DNA from: Lachnospiraceae bacterium
GTDB taxonomy: Bacteria > Bacillota > Clostridia > Lachnospirales > Lachnospiraceae
Length of the DNA: 53,745 bases
Assembly (NCBI GenBank): GCA_022791635.1
Contig: JAAVZL010000058.1
Coordinates: forward strand, 1 to 53,745
Direction: 5' to 3'
The notes beneath the pieces were generated by a model. It made no database searches. It worked only from the letters and a program-made list of their open reading frames with translations, and was not told where the DNA came from. Both the position numbers and the translations under genes were made by a program. Positions 17,073 to 25,018 of the stretch are shown one piece after another; position 1 is the stretch's first letter; each line of letters begins with the position of its first letter.

Positions 17073-17284
17073 GGTTCCGCCGCAAAAGAATCCCCCAGGT
17101 TTTTCCATATCCTGTGTTCGGACGGTTCGCGTACATTCTGTCTGCTTTGTACGGACATTACCCTTTACATATTTTTGCAGGGGTGAGTTATATTGGGTAA
17201 TGTTCGTCCATATCAGACAGCCTGTGCGCGAACAGCCGGACACAGGATATGGAAAAGCCTGGGGGATTCTTTTGCAGCGGAACC
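17073..17284 (+). repeat. long palindromic element, copy 2
   Basis: A 212-bp copy starting 13 bp after the CotS-like stop codon. The basal stem (17073-17099 with 17258-17284) matches at 26 of 27 positions and is unrelated in detail to the stems of the other copies, while the core (CATATCCTGTGTTCGG; GCGCGAACAGCCGG) is shared. The apex GGACATTACCC/GGGTAATGTTCG is enlarged. Confidence 0.9.
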
Positions 17285-17330
17285 TGGCTTTTGGGGGCGG
17301 AAGATGGGGATGCGGTGGGGTAACATTGGA

Positions 17331-17359
17331 TTGACTTTTGGGACAAAATTTATTAAAAT
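17331..17359 (+). promoter_or_regulatory. promoter of the phosphoglucomutase gene
   Basis: TTGACT (17331-17336), 17 bases, TAAAAT (17354-17359), about 50 bp before the start. Confidence 0.65.
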
Positions 17360-17409
17360 TAGGGGGAATGAAGGAAAATTCTTCATAATTTTAGGAATGG
17401 GGTGTGATT

Positions 17410-19092
17410 ATGTATTTGGAGGATTATAAGCGGTGGCTGGAGGCGGATCTGGAGGATTCGGCTTTGACGGAGGAGCTTAGGAGTATCAATGGGAATGATG
17501 AGGAGATTAAGGACAGGTTTGCGGTTGCTCTTAAGTTTGGTACGGCGGGGCTTCGCGGAGTTTTAGGGGCGGGGTCTAACCGGATGAATATTTATGTAGT
17601 ACGGCAGGCGACGCAGGGGCTGGCGAACTGGGTGAAGACTCAGGGTGGGAAGCAGCTTGTGGCGATTAGTTATGACAGCCGGATTAACAGTGATGTGTTT
17701 GCGAAGACGGCGGCTTGTGTGTTGGCGGCTAATGGGATTCAGGTACGGATTTATGATGCGTTGATGCCGGTGCCGGCTCTTAGCTTTGCTACCCGGTTTT
17801 ATGGGGCCAATGCGGGAATTATGGTTACGGCTTCTCATAATCCGGCGAAGTATAACGGATATAAGGCTTATGGGCCGGACGGATGTCAGATGACGGACGA
17901 GGCGGCGGATATTGTCTATGCGGAGATTCAGAAGACGGATATTCTGACGGGCGCGAAGATGATGGGCTTTGAGGAGGGCATGAAGGCGGGACTGATTGCC
18001 TATGTGGGCGATGACTGCAAGGAGGCGCTCTATGATGCCATTAAGGCCCGCAGTGTGCGGCCGGGGATTTGTAAGACGGCGGGGCTTAAGTTGGTTTATT
18101 CGCCTCTTAACGGGTCCGGGTTGGTCCCGGTTATGCGTATTTTGAAGGATATCGGGATTACGGATATTACCATTGTTCCGGAGCAGCAGTATCCGGACGG
18201 GAATTTCCCCACTTGTCCTTATCCGAATCCGGAGATTTTTGAGGCGCTGCGGCTGGGGCTTGAGCTGGCAGAGAAGTCCGGAGCGGATTTGATGCTTGCG
18301 ACGGATCCGGATGCGGACCGTGTGGGGATTGCCATGAAGTGCCCGGACGGAAGCTATGAGCTTGTTTCCGGCAATGAGGTGGGCGTTCTTCTGCTGGATT
18401 ATATTTGTGCGGGACGCAAGGAGACAGGCACCATGCCGGATCGGGCAGTTGCGGTGAAGTCGATTGTTTCTACGCCTCTGGCGGACGCTGTGGCGGCTCA
18501 CTATGGGGTGGAGCTTCGGAGTGTGCTTACGGGCTTTAAGTGGATTGGGGATCAGATTGCGCGTCTGGAGGCGGCAGGCGAGGTGGATCGCTTTATCTTT
18601 GGGTTTGAGGAGAGCTATGGATATCTGGCCGGGCCTTATGTGCGGGATAAGGATGCGATCATCGGTTCTATGCTGATCTGTGAGATGGCGGCTTATTACA
18701 GGAGTATCGGCTCTTCCTTAAAGCAGAGGATGGAGGAGATTTACGATCAGTATGGGCGTTATTTAAACAAGGTGGATAGTTTTGAGTTTCCGGGCTTGTC
18801 GGGCATGGATAAGATGGCCGGAATTATGGAGGGGTTGCGCAAGGATCCTCCGAAGGAGATTGGCGGCTGTCCGGTGGTGAAGGTGACCGACTTTAAGAAG
18901 CCGGAGGAGACGGGGCTTCCGGCGGCAAATGTGCTTATCTATAAGCTGGAGGGCGGCGCAGAGGTGATTGTTCGTCCTTCCGGTACGGAGCCGAAGATTA
19001 AGACGTATTTCACAACCCTTGGAAAGGATTTGGCAGAGGCGCAGGCGCAGAAGGATAAGCTGGCGGAAGGGTTAAAGCCTATCTTTTCATAG
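17410..19092 (+). CDS. pgcA: alpha-phosphoglucomutase / phosphomannomutase
   Basis: Interconverts glucose-1-phosphate and glucose-6-phosphate (and possibly mannose phosphates), feeding glycogen and cell-wall sugars. The 560-residue protein has the family motifs FGTAGLRG, the phosphoserine loop TASHNPAKYNGYKAYG, the metal loop ATDPDADRVG, GFEESYGYL and the phosphate-binding RPSGTEPKIK. ATG 17410 follows AGGAATGGGG; GTG two codons earlier is an alternative. mazG follows 14 bp later, probably on the same transcript. Confidence 0.94.
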   Translation: MYLEDYKRWLEADLEDSALTEELRSINGNDEEIKDRFAVALKFGTAGLRGVLGAGSNRMNIYVVRQATQGLANWVKTQGGKQLVAISYDSRINSDVFAKTAACVLAANGIQVRIYDALMPVPALSFATRFYGANAGIMVTASHNPAKYNGYKAYGPDGCQMTDEAADIVYAEIQKTDILTGAKMMGFEEGMKAGLIAYVGDDCKEALYDAIKARSVRPGICKTAGLKLVYSPLNGSGLVPVMRILKDIGITDITIVPEQQYPDGNFPTCPYPNPEIFEALRLGLELAEKSGADLMLATDPDADRVGIAMKCPDGSYELVSGNEVGVLLLDYICAGRKETGTMPDRAVAVKSIVSTPLADAVAAHYGVELRSVLTGFKWIGDQIARLEAAGEVDRFIFGFEESYGYLAGPYVRDKDAIIGSMLICEMAAYYRSIGSSLKQRMEEIYDQYGRYLNKVDSFEFPGLSGMDKMAGIMEGLRKDPPKEIGGCPVVKVTDFKKPEETGLPAANVLIYKLEGGAEVIVRPSGTEPKIKTYFTTLGKDLAEAQAQKDKLAEGLKPIFS

Positions 19093-19106
19093 GGGGAACA
19101 TGCGAA

Positions 19107-19517
19107 ATGGAGAAACGGTATACCTATGAGGAGCTTCTTGGAATTGTGGCAGAGCTTCGCAGTGAGCATGGCTGTCCCTGGGATCGGGAGCAGACTCATG
19201 AGAGCCTCATCAAGTGTCTTCGGGAGGAGAGCCAGGAGGTTGTAGAGGCCATTGAAAAGAAGGATGACGAGAATCTCTGTGAGGAGCTGGGGGATGTGCT
19301 GCTGCAGGTGTTGATGCACAGTCAGATTGCGGCCGAGGAGCAGCGGTTTACCATGGAGGATGTGGTGGATATGCTGGCCCATAAGCTGGTGCGCCGCCAT
19401 CCCCATGTGTTCGGGGATCAGAAGGCCCTGTCTGCGGAGGAAGGACTGGCAAGCTGGAATGCCATAAAAGCGCAGGAGAAAGCCCTAAAGCAGGAGAAAA
19501 AACGGGAAAATCCTTGA
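19107..19517 (+). CDS. mazG: MazG nucleotide pyrophosphohydrolase, single domain
   Basis: Hydrolyses non-standard or excess nucleoside triphosphates to monophosphates. The 136-residue protein has one MazG domain: CPWDREQTHESL, the metal-binding EESQEVVEAI and EELGDVLLQVLMH. In Bacillus the YabN protein combines a methylase and MazG; here only the hydrolase is present. It heads the conserved block leading to hup and rqcP. The stop overlaps the hup promoter. Confidence 0.93.
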   Translation: MEKRYTYEELLGIVAELRSEHGCPWDREQTHESLIKCLREESQEVVEAIEKKDDENLCEELGDVLLQVLMHSQIAAEEQRFTMEDVVDMLAHKLVRRHPHVFGDQKALSAEEGLASWNAIKAQEKALKQEKKRENP

Positions 19518-19542
19518 CAAATGTGTAAGAAGCGAGTATAAA
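19514..19542 (+). promoter_or_regulatory. promoter of hup
   Basis: TTGACA (19514-19519), 17 bases, TATAAA (19537-19542). It overlaps the mazG stop and leaves an 80-base leader before hup, giving hup its own strong transcription. Confidence 0.85.
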
Positions 19543-19624
19543 TAGGAAAGAAGATATGGAACACACACACAGACATATCCTTCAAAATAACATGACTTAA
19601 TTTTTTTAGTAGGAGGAAACACCG

Positions 19625-19897
19625 ATGAACAGAATGGAATTAGTAGCTGCTATTGCAGAGCAGACTGAATTATCTAAGAAAGATGTTGAGAAGGCTTTGA
19701 AAGCATTTACGGATGTTGTTACAGATGAGCTGAAGAAGGGAAGTAAGATCCAGCTGGTTGGCTTTGGAACCTTTGAGGTGTCCGAGAGAGCGGCAAGAGA
19801 GGGAAGAAATCCCCAGACAGGAGCTACGATGAAAATTGCAGCTTCCAAGGCTCCCAAATTCAAAGCAGGAAAAGCATTAAAGGATGCTCTGAACTAA
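19625..19897 (+). CDS. hup: HU family DNA-binding protein
   Basis: A nucleoid protein that bends and compacts DNA as a dimer. The 90-residue protein is the usual HU length, with [20 protein letters not shown] at the start, [21 protein letters not shown] as the DNA-binding arm (the signature runs over this arm), and [15 protein letters not shown] at the end. AGGAGG precedes the ATG. rqcP follows 3 bp after the stop, so they are co-transcribed. Confidence 0.97.
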   Translation: MNRMELVAAIAEQTELSKKDVEKALKAFTDVVTDELKKGSKIQLVGFGTFEVSERAAREGRNPQTGATMKIAASKAPKFKAGKALKDALN

Positions 19898-19900
19898 TCC

Positions 19901-20140
19901 ATGCGCTTAGATAAGTATTTAAAGATTTCCCGCCTGATAAAGCGGCGGACTGTGGCAAATGAGGCCTGTGATGCGGGACGAGTTCTGGTCAACGGTAAGA
20001 CTGCCAAGGCATCCCTGAATGTAAAGGCAGGAGATGTCATAGAGATACAGTTTGGTACAAAGTCCGTAAAGGTAGAGGTTCTCGATATTCAGGAGACCGT
20101 GAAAAAGGACGAAGCAAAAGAATTGTACAAATATCTTTAA
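19901..20140 (+). CDS. rqcP: S4-domain RNA-binding protein RqcP (YabO)
   Basis: A 79-residue S4-domain protein (MRLDKYLKISRLIKRRTVAN; VLVNGKTAKASLNVKAGD) equivalent to YabO/RqcP, which works with RqcH in C-terminal alanine tailing on stalled 50S subunits, by family knowledge. Position between hup/mazG and yabP is the conserved order of Firmicutes. It lies 3 bp after hup. Confidence 0.93.
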   Translation: MRLDKYLKISRLIKRRTVANEACDAGRVLVNGKTAKASLNVKAGDVIEIQFGTKSVKVEVLDIQETVKKDEAKELYKYL

Positions 20141-20155
20141 ATGAAGAATAAAAGA

Positions 20156-20208
20156 GACTGCCTCCTAATATATTTAACAACAGGTTGAATATATCAGGAG
20201 GTCGTTTT
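20156..20208 (+). promoter_or_regulatory. terminator-like hairpin covering the yabP ribosome site
   Basis: CCTCCTAATATATTTAAC (5' arm, to 20178) pairs with GTTGAATATATCAGGAGG (20184-20201) with one mismatch and one wobble, then GTCG and TTTTTT. The yabP TTG start uses the last Ts, and its AGGAGG is inside the 3' arm. The structure can stop transcription from hup-rqcP and hide the yabP ribosome site. Confidence 0.75.
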
Positions 20209-20493
20209 TTGGAAGAGAAGCAATATGCAAAATCCCACCGTATTTTGCTGAACAATAGACGGACAGGTACTATAAGCGGAGTGACCGATGTGATTTCCTT
20301 TGACATTGCGGAAATTCTGCTGGAGACGGAGCAGGGAATGCTGACCATTAAGGGGGCCGACCTGCATGTGAACCGTTTGACTCTGGAAAAGGGTGAGGTA
20401 GACATTGAGGGCCGGATCGACAGCATGGCGTACTCTGAGGTAACGGATTTTCAGAAGGCGGGCACCTCTCTTTTGGGCCGGCTGTTTAAATAG
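20209..20493 (+). CDS. yabP: sporulation protein YabP
   Basis: Needed for the spore cortex/coat stage, acting with YabQ at the forespore envelope by family knowledge. The 94-residue protein has the YabP pattern: HRILLNNRRTGTISGVTDVI, then SFDIAEILLETEQGMLTIKG and HVNRLTLEKGEVDIEGRID. TTG at 20209 is chosen because AGGAGG lies 8 bases upstream; the frame stays open a little further without a start that has one. yabQ starts 6 bp after it. Confidence 0.93.
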   Translation: MEEKQYAKSHRILLNNRRTGTISGVTDVISFDIAEILLETEQGMLTIKGADLHVNRLTLEKGEVDIEGRIDSMAYSEVTDFQKAGTSLLGRLFK

Positions 20494-20498
20494 CGCCT

Positions 20499-20840
20499 AT
20501 GAGTGAGGGTATTTTGTTTGAGCTGCAGTTTTTCTCCAAGGCTTTTATGCTGGGTGTGCTGATGATGATTGCTTATGATGCTTTGCGGATCTTCCGGAGA
20601 ATCATTCCTCACGGTGCAGGGGCTGTGGCGGTGGAGGACATTTTATACTGGCTGGCCTGCGGCGTATGCATTTTCCGTATGCTGTATGTGGAGAACAGCG
20701 GCGCTATCCGGGGCTTTGCCATCGCGGCTGTGGTGCTTGGGATGCTGTTGTACCTCCAATTCACAAAATTATTGAAAAAAGCAGGAAAGAAATTGCATAA
20801 TTCTGTTAAAAAGGGTATAATGAATTCTAAATCACCATGA
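20499..20840 (+). CDS. yabQ: spore cortex biosynthesis protein YabQ
   Basis: A 113-residue membrane protein with three or four hydrophobic segments, matching YabQ in the conserved segment FSKAFMLGVLMMIAYDALRI and EDILYWLACGVCIFRMLY. YabQ is required for cortex formation in Bacillus and localises to the membrane around the forespore. It directly follows yabP. The tail is basic and lysine-rich. Confidence 0.9.
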   Translation: MSEGILFELQFFSKAFMLGVLMMIAYDALRIFRRIIPHGAGAVAVEDILYWLACGVCIFRMLYVENSGAIRGFAIAAVVLGMLLYLQFTKLLKKAGKKLHNSVKKGIMNSKSP

Positions 20841-20876
20841 GTGGTGTGCTAACAGGATATTATGGAACTTATAATA

Positions 20877-20925
20877 GTCCAGCTAAAAAATGTTACGTGT
20901 TTTAGAGAAATATTTTTTGCTGGAC
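20877..20925 (+). promoter_or_regulatory. hairpin between yabQ and divIC
   Basis: GTCCAGC (20877-20883) pairs with GCTGGAC (20919-20925), with AAAAAAT and ATTTTTT extending the stem inward. It immediately precedes the 41-nt structured repeat. Likely part of the divIC leader. Confidence 0.5.
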
Positions 20926-20931
20926 GGTAAA

Positions 20932-20972
20932 GTCGAAGTGACTTTACCCTTTAGTGCTGTCGCGCAGCGACT
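20932..20972 (+). repeat. 41-nt structured repeat, copy A
   Basis: Two small hairpins (GTCG AAG TGAC and GTCGC GCA GCGAC) flank the constant string CTTTACCCTTTAGTGC. In this copy the first hairpin extends to a perfect 9-bp stem (20926-20948). A second copy lies at 41829-41869; all differences in stems preserve pairing. Both copies end 9-10 bases before the ribosome site of the next gene. Confidence 0.75.
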
Positions 20973-20991
20973 ATAATTAGGGGGGACTGCG

Positions 20992-21300
20992 ATGAGGATG
21001 ACAAAGACAAAACGCGCTTTGCAGCGGAGCAAGCGAGTGGGAATGCGTATCATAGCCTTTGCAGTGCTGTGCCTTTTGATTGTGGCTTCTGTGGGGAAGA
21101 TACAGCTCCGGCGCAAGGGCGAGGCCTATGAACGGCGGGAGGAGGAGCTTATGTCCGCCATAGCAGAGGAGGAGGCCCGCGCGGAGGAGATTGAAGAGCT
21201 GAAGAAATACGTCCAGACGAAGAAATATGTGGAAGAGGTTGCCAAGGAGCGTCTGGGGCTTGTTTATGAGGATGAGATTTTGTTTAAGGCAACGGAATAA
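20992..21300 (+). CDS. divIC: septum formation initiator, DivIC/FtsB family
   Basis: A 102-residue bitopic protein of the division site: basic cytoplasmic N-terminus, one membrane helix (residues about 17-34, GMRIIAFAVLCLLIVASV) and an extracytoplasmic coiled coil (RREEELMSAIAEEEARAEEIEELKKY) ending in the family motif YVEEVAKERLGLVYEDE. GGGGGG lies 7-8 bases before the ATG. Position between yabQ and spoIIE is that of divIC in Bacillus. A collapsed palindromic element begins 9 bp after the stop. Confidence 0.92.
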   Translation: MRMTKTKRALQRSKRVGMRIIAFAVLCLLIVASVGKIQLRRKGEAYERREEELMSAIAEEEARAEEIEELKKYVQTKKYVEEVAKERLGLVYEDEILFKATE

Positions 21301-21308
21301 GAGCGGAA

Positions 21309-21394
21309 GGGTGTGGCGGGAAATAAGAAACAAGACTTTTCTGATATCCAGTGTCCGGCTATCAGAAAAGTCTTGTTTCTTATTTTCCACTCCC
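21309..21394 (+). repeat. palindromic element, copy 6 (collapsed, reverse orientation)
   Basis: An 86-bp hairpin with a perfect 26-bp stem (21321-21346 with 21361-21386 approximately) around ATCCAGTGTCCGGC, a fragment of the family core in reverse orientation. The basal arm carries the GGAAATAAG-like string seen in other copies. It looks like a full element that lost its middle and apex. It starts 9 bp after the divIC stop and is followed by TTTTTA, so it may act as a terminator. Confidence 0.8.
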
Positions 21395-21459
21395 TTTTTA
21401 ATAAGTCTCAACTTTTTCCTAAGGATGAGGAACTTAAGAATCGGAATTCTATGACCGGT

Positions 21460-21526
21460 TTTGTCTAAAAATTCTTAAAATCACCCCTCGGATTCGACAA
21501 AAAAAACATTTTATGTCCTCTATAAT
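21460..21526 (+). promoter_or_regulatory. Spo0A-controlled promoter of spoIIE
   Basis: TTTGTCTAAA (21460-21469) and, on the other strand, TGTCGAA (21493-21499) match the Spo0A box. The second sits at the -35 position for TATAAT (21521-21526), and no good -35 hexamer exists. Spo0A boxes overlapping -35 define the spoIIE/spoIIG class of Spo0A-activated promoters in Bacillus. Confidence 0.8.
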
Positions 21527-21574
21527 ACCCAACTACACAGACACACACAAATAAGACATGGAGGATGTGAGGAC

Positions 21575-22978
21575 ATGAGACAGGAAGAAGAACGCAAAGT
21601 CGGACACTTTAGCTGGCTCTATGGTGTGATTGCCGGCGGGTGTGTGGCTGCCATGCAGATTGGCGTAGGTCTGTTGCAGGTGGAAGGGGAATTTGCAGTG
21701 ATGCTGGGAGCGGCCCAGGGGCTATTGGTGTGCTCTCTCACAGTGATTTGCGGGAGTATGATGGAATGGCTGCTGACGCCTCTTCCTATCGAGGAGGACG
21801 GACCTGTTCACCCGGCGCGGGAGCGGGTGCGGGAGTATGAGACAGCCTTTCGAAGCCTGGCAGACAGCTTTTCCGGATCGTCGATTACAAAAGAGATGAC
21901 AGTGGAGGGAAGCGGCGGAGGCGCCGCCGTGCTGGACATGCCCTCCAAGGTGGATTTGCTTTGGAATACGAGGCTTCAGGAGAATCGGGCGGCCGTGGCA
22001 GTGCAGCTTCATGAGATGGCACAGATTATGACGGATACGGTGGAGCATGCCTGGGATACCCGGACGGACGAGGGGCTGGAGGCGCATCTTAAGAAACGGC
22101 TGCGGACCATGGGGCTTTCGGTGCATGGGGTGCTGGTATATCAGCAGGAAAGCAAGCGGCAGGAGGTCTATCTGACGGTCAATACCAGGCGCAGGCGCTG
22201 TGTGGCCGTAAAGGAGGTGGCGGCCGTTCTCTCAAAGCTGATGAAGAAATCTATGATGCCTGCAAAGGACAGCAGGGCCTTTGTGGGAAGTGAGCGGATT
22301 ACCCTTCAGTTTGTGGAGCGGACTAATTTTGAGGTGCTCTATGGTATAGAAAAGGCAGTAAAGGGGGAAGAGCAGATTTCCGGAGATAATTTTTCCCTGT
22401 ACCACTGCCGGGAAGGACAGTTTATTGCAGCCCTTTCCGACGGGATGGGCTCCGGAATCGAGGCCTACAAGGAAAGTGAGCGAGTGATTGATCTGCTAGA
22501 GCAGTTTTTGGAGGCAGGCTTTTCCAAGGAGACGGCTGTGCGCATGATCAACTCGGCCCTCATTGTGCATTCGGATGCCCAGGTGTTTTCCACCGTTGAT
22601 ATCAGCTCCCTGGACTTGTATACGGGAGTCTGTGAATTTTTAAAGGTGGGAGCCTCCACTACCTTTATCCGGAGGGAAAACTGGGTGGAGACCATATCCT
22701 CCACCAGTCTTCCGGCAGGGGTCTTTCATAAGCTGGATTTGGACGCCGCCAGCAAAAAGCTCTATGACGGAGATATGGTGATCATGGTGACGGACGGCGT
22801 GATGGATGCCCTTCCGGCCGCCCACCAGGAGGCGCTGATGAAGGATATCATTATGGAGCATGATACGGGAAATCCAAAAGAGCTGGCAGCCTATATTCTG
22901 GGGCGGGTGAAGCAGTACCAGGACAGAGAGCCCTCAGACGACATGACGGTGCTGGCAGTGTCTTTGGTAAAATATTAA
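21575..22978 (+). CDS. spoIIE: stage II sporulation protein E, short form
   Basis: A PP2C-type serine phosphatase that dephosphorylates the anti-anti-sigma factor SpoIIAA and so activates sigma-F in the forespore. The protein is 467 residues; Bacillus SpoIIE is about 827 with ten membrane helices. Here only two hydrophobic segments are seen (about 14-34 and 39-65), then a regulatory/linker region and the phosphatase domain with LSDGMGSGIEAY, MVTDGVMDAL and SDDMTVLAV holding the metal aspartates. GGAGG precedes the ATG. It lies between divIC and tilS as in Bacillus and under a Spo0A-type promoter, so identity is firm despite the reduced membrane part. Confidence 0.92.
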   Translation: MRQEEERKVGHFSWLYGVIAGGCVAAMQIGVGLLQVEGEFAVMLGAAQGLLVCSLTVICGSMMEWLLTPLPIEEDGPVHPARERVREYETAFRSLADSFSGSSITKEMTVEGSGGGAAVLDMPSKVDLLWNTRLQENRAAVAVQLHEMAQIMTDTVEHAWDTRTDEGLEAHLKKRLRTMGLSVHGVLVYQQESKRQEVYLTVNTRRRRCVAVKEVAAVLSKLMKKSMMPAKDSRAFVGSERITLQFVERTNFEVLYGIEKAVKGEEQISGDNFSLYHCREGQFIAALSDGMGSGIEAYKESERVIDLLEQFLEAGFSKETAVRMINSALIVHSDAQVFSTVDISSLDLYTGVCEFLKVGASTTFIRRENWVETISSTSLPAGVFHKLDLDAASKKLYDGDMVIMVTDGVMDALPAAHQEALMKDIIMEHDTGNPKELAAYILGRVKQYQDREPSDDMTVLAVSLVKY

Positions 22979-22986
22979 GAGGAGCG

Positions 22987-23016
22987 TTGACTTTTGAGAC
23001 AGACCGCCTGTATACT
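22987..23016 (+). promoter_or_regulatory. promoter of tilS-hpt
   Basis: TTGACT (22987-22992), 18 bases, TATACT (23011-23016). A start of transcription near 23023 lies after the TTG at 22994, which rules that codon out for tilS. Confidence 0.65.
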
Positions 23017-23092
23017 AGGGAAAGAGACTGAGGTCCGGCCCGGCAGCCATCCGAGACCTTTGCGGGGATATAAGAGAGGTGTACAGAAGACG

Positions 23093-24556
23093 GTGCTTTC
23101 AAAGATTGGAAGGTTTATTGAAGACAGGGAGCTTATACGGCCAGGGGATAAAGTGATGGCGGGCATATCGGGAGGACCGGATTCCGTATGCCTGCTTTTT
23201 GCACTGCAAAGCCTCAGAGAAAGGTTTGGATTTGAGCTTGTGGCCATCCATGTGAATCACGGCCTGCGAGGGGCGGAGGCAGAGGAGGATCAGAGGTTTG
23301 TGGAAAAGCTCTGCAGGGAATGGGAAATTCCCTTAAGCTGTGTGCGCTGTCAGGTAAGGGAGCGCGCAGAGCGGGAGAAGCTGACCCTGGAGGAGGCCGG
23401 CAGGATTTGCCGCTATGAGGCATTTCGGACAGAGGCCGGGAAATGGGGCTGCAATCGGATTGCGGTAGGGCACCACGGGGATGATCAGGCAGAGACCATG
23501 CTGTTTCATCTGTTTCGGGGAACAGGGCTTCGCGGGCTGGCCGGTATGGAGCCGGAGCGTGACGGGCTGATTCGCCCGCTTCTTTGTGTGGAGCGAAGGG
23601 AGATTCTGTCCTGGCTTTCCGAAGAAGGGCTTTCCTGGCGTTTGGACAGCAGCAATGAGGAGGATCTGTATACCAGGAACCGCATTCGCCACGGGATCCT
23701 GGCTCTTGCCAGGGAGCAGATTAATGAGAGAGCTGTAGGCCATATGATGGAGACGGCAAAGGAGCTGTCAGAGCTTGAGCGCTATCTTAAGGAGGAGACC
23801 GGGAAGGCCTTGACCCAATGTGTGCAGAGGAAGGAGCAGGGAGTTCTGATTCTTGAGGCGTCCTTCCAAAAGCTTGACCCCCTGCTGGCCGGACGGGTGA
23901 TCCGCGGTTGTCTGGCAGAGACCGGCGGCTTAAAGGATGTGGAGCGAAAGCACGTTGAGCTGGTGAGGGAGCTGTTCGGCAGACAGACGGGAAGATATTT
24001 GAACCTGCCGGGAGGAAGAAAAGCAGTCCGGGTATATGAGGGGGTATATCTGGAAGCCGGGAAGCCGGAGCCAGAAGCAGGCCGGCAGGAGGTGTGTTTT
24101 TCGCTAAAGATTCCGGGAACCTGCCGGGCGGGGGGGAGCATTTGGGTTTTTTCCCTGGAAAAACGGCAAAAAGATCAATTAATTCCGCAAAAAACATATA
24201 CGAAATGGTTTGATTATGATAAAATAGAAAATTATCCGGAGATTCGCAGGCGCAGACCCGGTGATTATCTTGAGATCAATCAGGCTCACGAAAGGAAGAA
24301 GCTGAAGGCTTACCTGATCGATCAAAAGGTGCCTGCCAGGGAGCGGGGAGAGCTTCTTATGCTGGCAGACGGAAGTCATATTATCTGGGTTCCGGGCATG
24401 CGCATCAGCGAAGGCTATAAGGTGACAGAAGATACCAGACAGATTTTGAAAGTACAGATATACGGAGGAGAGGAAGATGGCAGAGAAGGTCCGAGTAATG
24501 ATTCCGGAGGACGAGGTCGATGCGAAGATTCAGGAGCTGGGAAAGAAGATCAGTGA
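23093..24556 (+). CDS. tilS: tRNA(Ile)-lysidine synthetase
   Basis: Modifies C34 of the CAT-anticodon tRNA-Ile to lysidine so that it reads AUA. The 487-residue protein has the PP-loop SGGPDS (residues 26-31), HVNHGLRGAEA, GHHGDDQAET and NRIRHGIL, and C-terminal domains ending in RISEGYKVTEDTR. The GTG at 23093 is preferred because it follows GAGAGG, begins where homology begins, and a promoter lies between it and the upstream TTG. Its last 80 bp overlap the start of hpt in another frame; the glycine- and glutamate-rich tail after GYKVTEDTR is unlike TilS and is a by-product of that overlap. Confidence 0.93.
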   Translation: MLSKIGRFIEDRELIRPGDKVMAGISGGPDSVCLLFALQSLRERFGFELVAIHVNHGLRGAEAEEDQRFVEKLCREWEIPLSCVRCQVRERAEREKLTLEEAGRICRYEAFRTEAGKWGCNRIAVGHHGDDQAETMLFHLFRGTGLRGLAGMEPERDGLIRPLLCVERREILSWLSEEGLSWRLDSSNEEDLYTRNRIRHGILALAREQINERAVGHMMETAKELSELERYLKEETGKALTQCVQRKEQGVLILEASFQKLDPLLAGRVIRGCLAETGGLKDVERKHVELVRELFGRQTGRYLNLPGGRKAVRVYEGVYLEAGKPEPEAGRQEVCFSLKIPGTCRAGGSIWVFSLEKRQKDQLIPQKTYTKWFDYDKIENYPEIRRRRPGDYLEINQAHERKKLKAYLIDQKVPARERGELLMLADGSHIIWVPGMRISEGYKVTEDTRQILKVQIYGGEEDGREGPSNDSGGRGRCEDSGAGKEDQ

Positions 24557-25004
24557 GGATTTTGCGGGGCAGGAGGTGCACTTGATCTGTATCTTAAAGG
24601 GAAGCATTTTTTTTGTCTGTGAGCTGGCAAAAAGGATTACCCTGCCGGTGACCATAGACTTTATGCAGGTTTCCAGTTATGGCGCGGAGACAAAATCCAG
24701 TGGAGTGGTGCGTTTGAGCAAGGACCTGGATGAACCCCTGCAGGGGAAGAATGTGATTATTGTGGAGGATATCATTGATTCCGGTCGGACATTAAATCAC
24801 CTGGTAAAGCTCCTTGGACAGCGGGGCCCCAAGAGCATGACCATCTGCACACTGCTTGACAAGCCTTCCCGCAGGGTGGTGGATGTGGAGGTAAAGTATA
24901 CGGGCTTTCAGATCCCCGATGAATTTGTGGTGGGCTATGGCCTTGACTATGATCAGCGGTACCGGAATCTTCCCTATATAGGAATTATTGAGTTTGTAGA
25001 TTAA
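24477..25004 (+). CDS. hpt: hypoxanthine phosphoribosyltransferase
   Basis: Salvages hypoxanthine and guanine to IMP and GMP using PRPP. The 175-residue protein has the PRPP motif VIIVEDIIDSGRTL and the GFQIPDEFVVGYGLDY segment near the C-terminus. GGAGAGGAAG lies at the start, inside the 3' end of tilS, so the two are translationally coupled. The tilS-hpt-ftsH order is widely conserved in Firmicutes. Confidence 0.96.
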   Translation: MAEKVRVMIPEDEVDAKIQELGKKISEDFAGQEVHLICILKGSIFFVCELAKRITLPVTIDFMQVSSYGAETKSSGVVRLSKDLDEPLQGKNVIIVEDIIDSGRTLNHLVKLLGQRGPKSMTICTLLDKPSRRVVDVEVKYTGFQIPDEFVVGYGLDYDQRYRNLPYIGIIEFVD

Positions 25005-25018
25005 AAATATTATTTTAT

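Noticed and set aside
22994..23092. TTG start for tilS at 22994
   Set aside because: A promoter at 22987-23016 would start the transcript after it, and TilS homology begins near the GTG at 23093.
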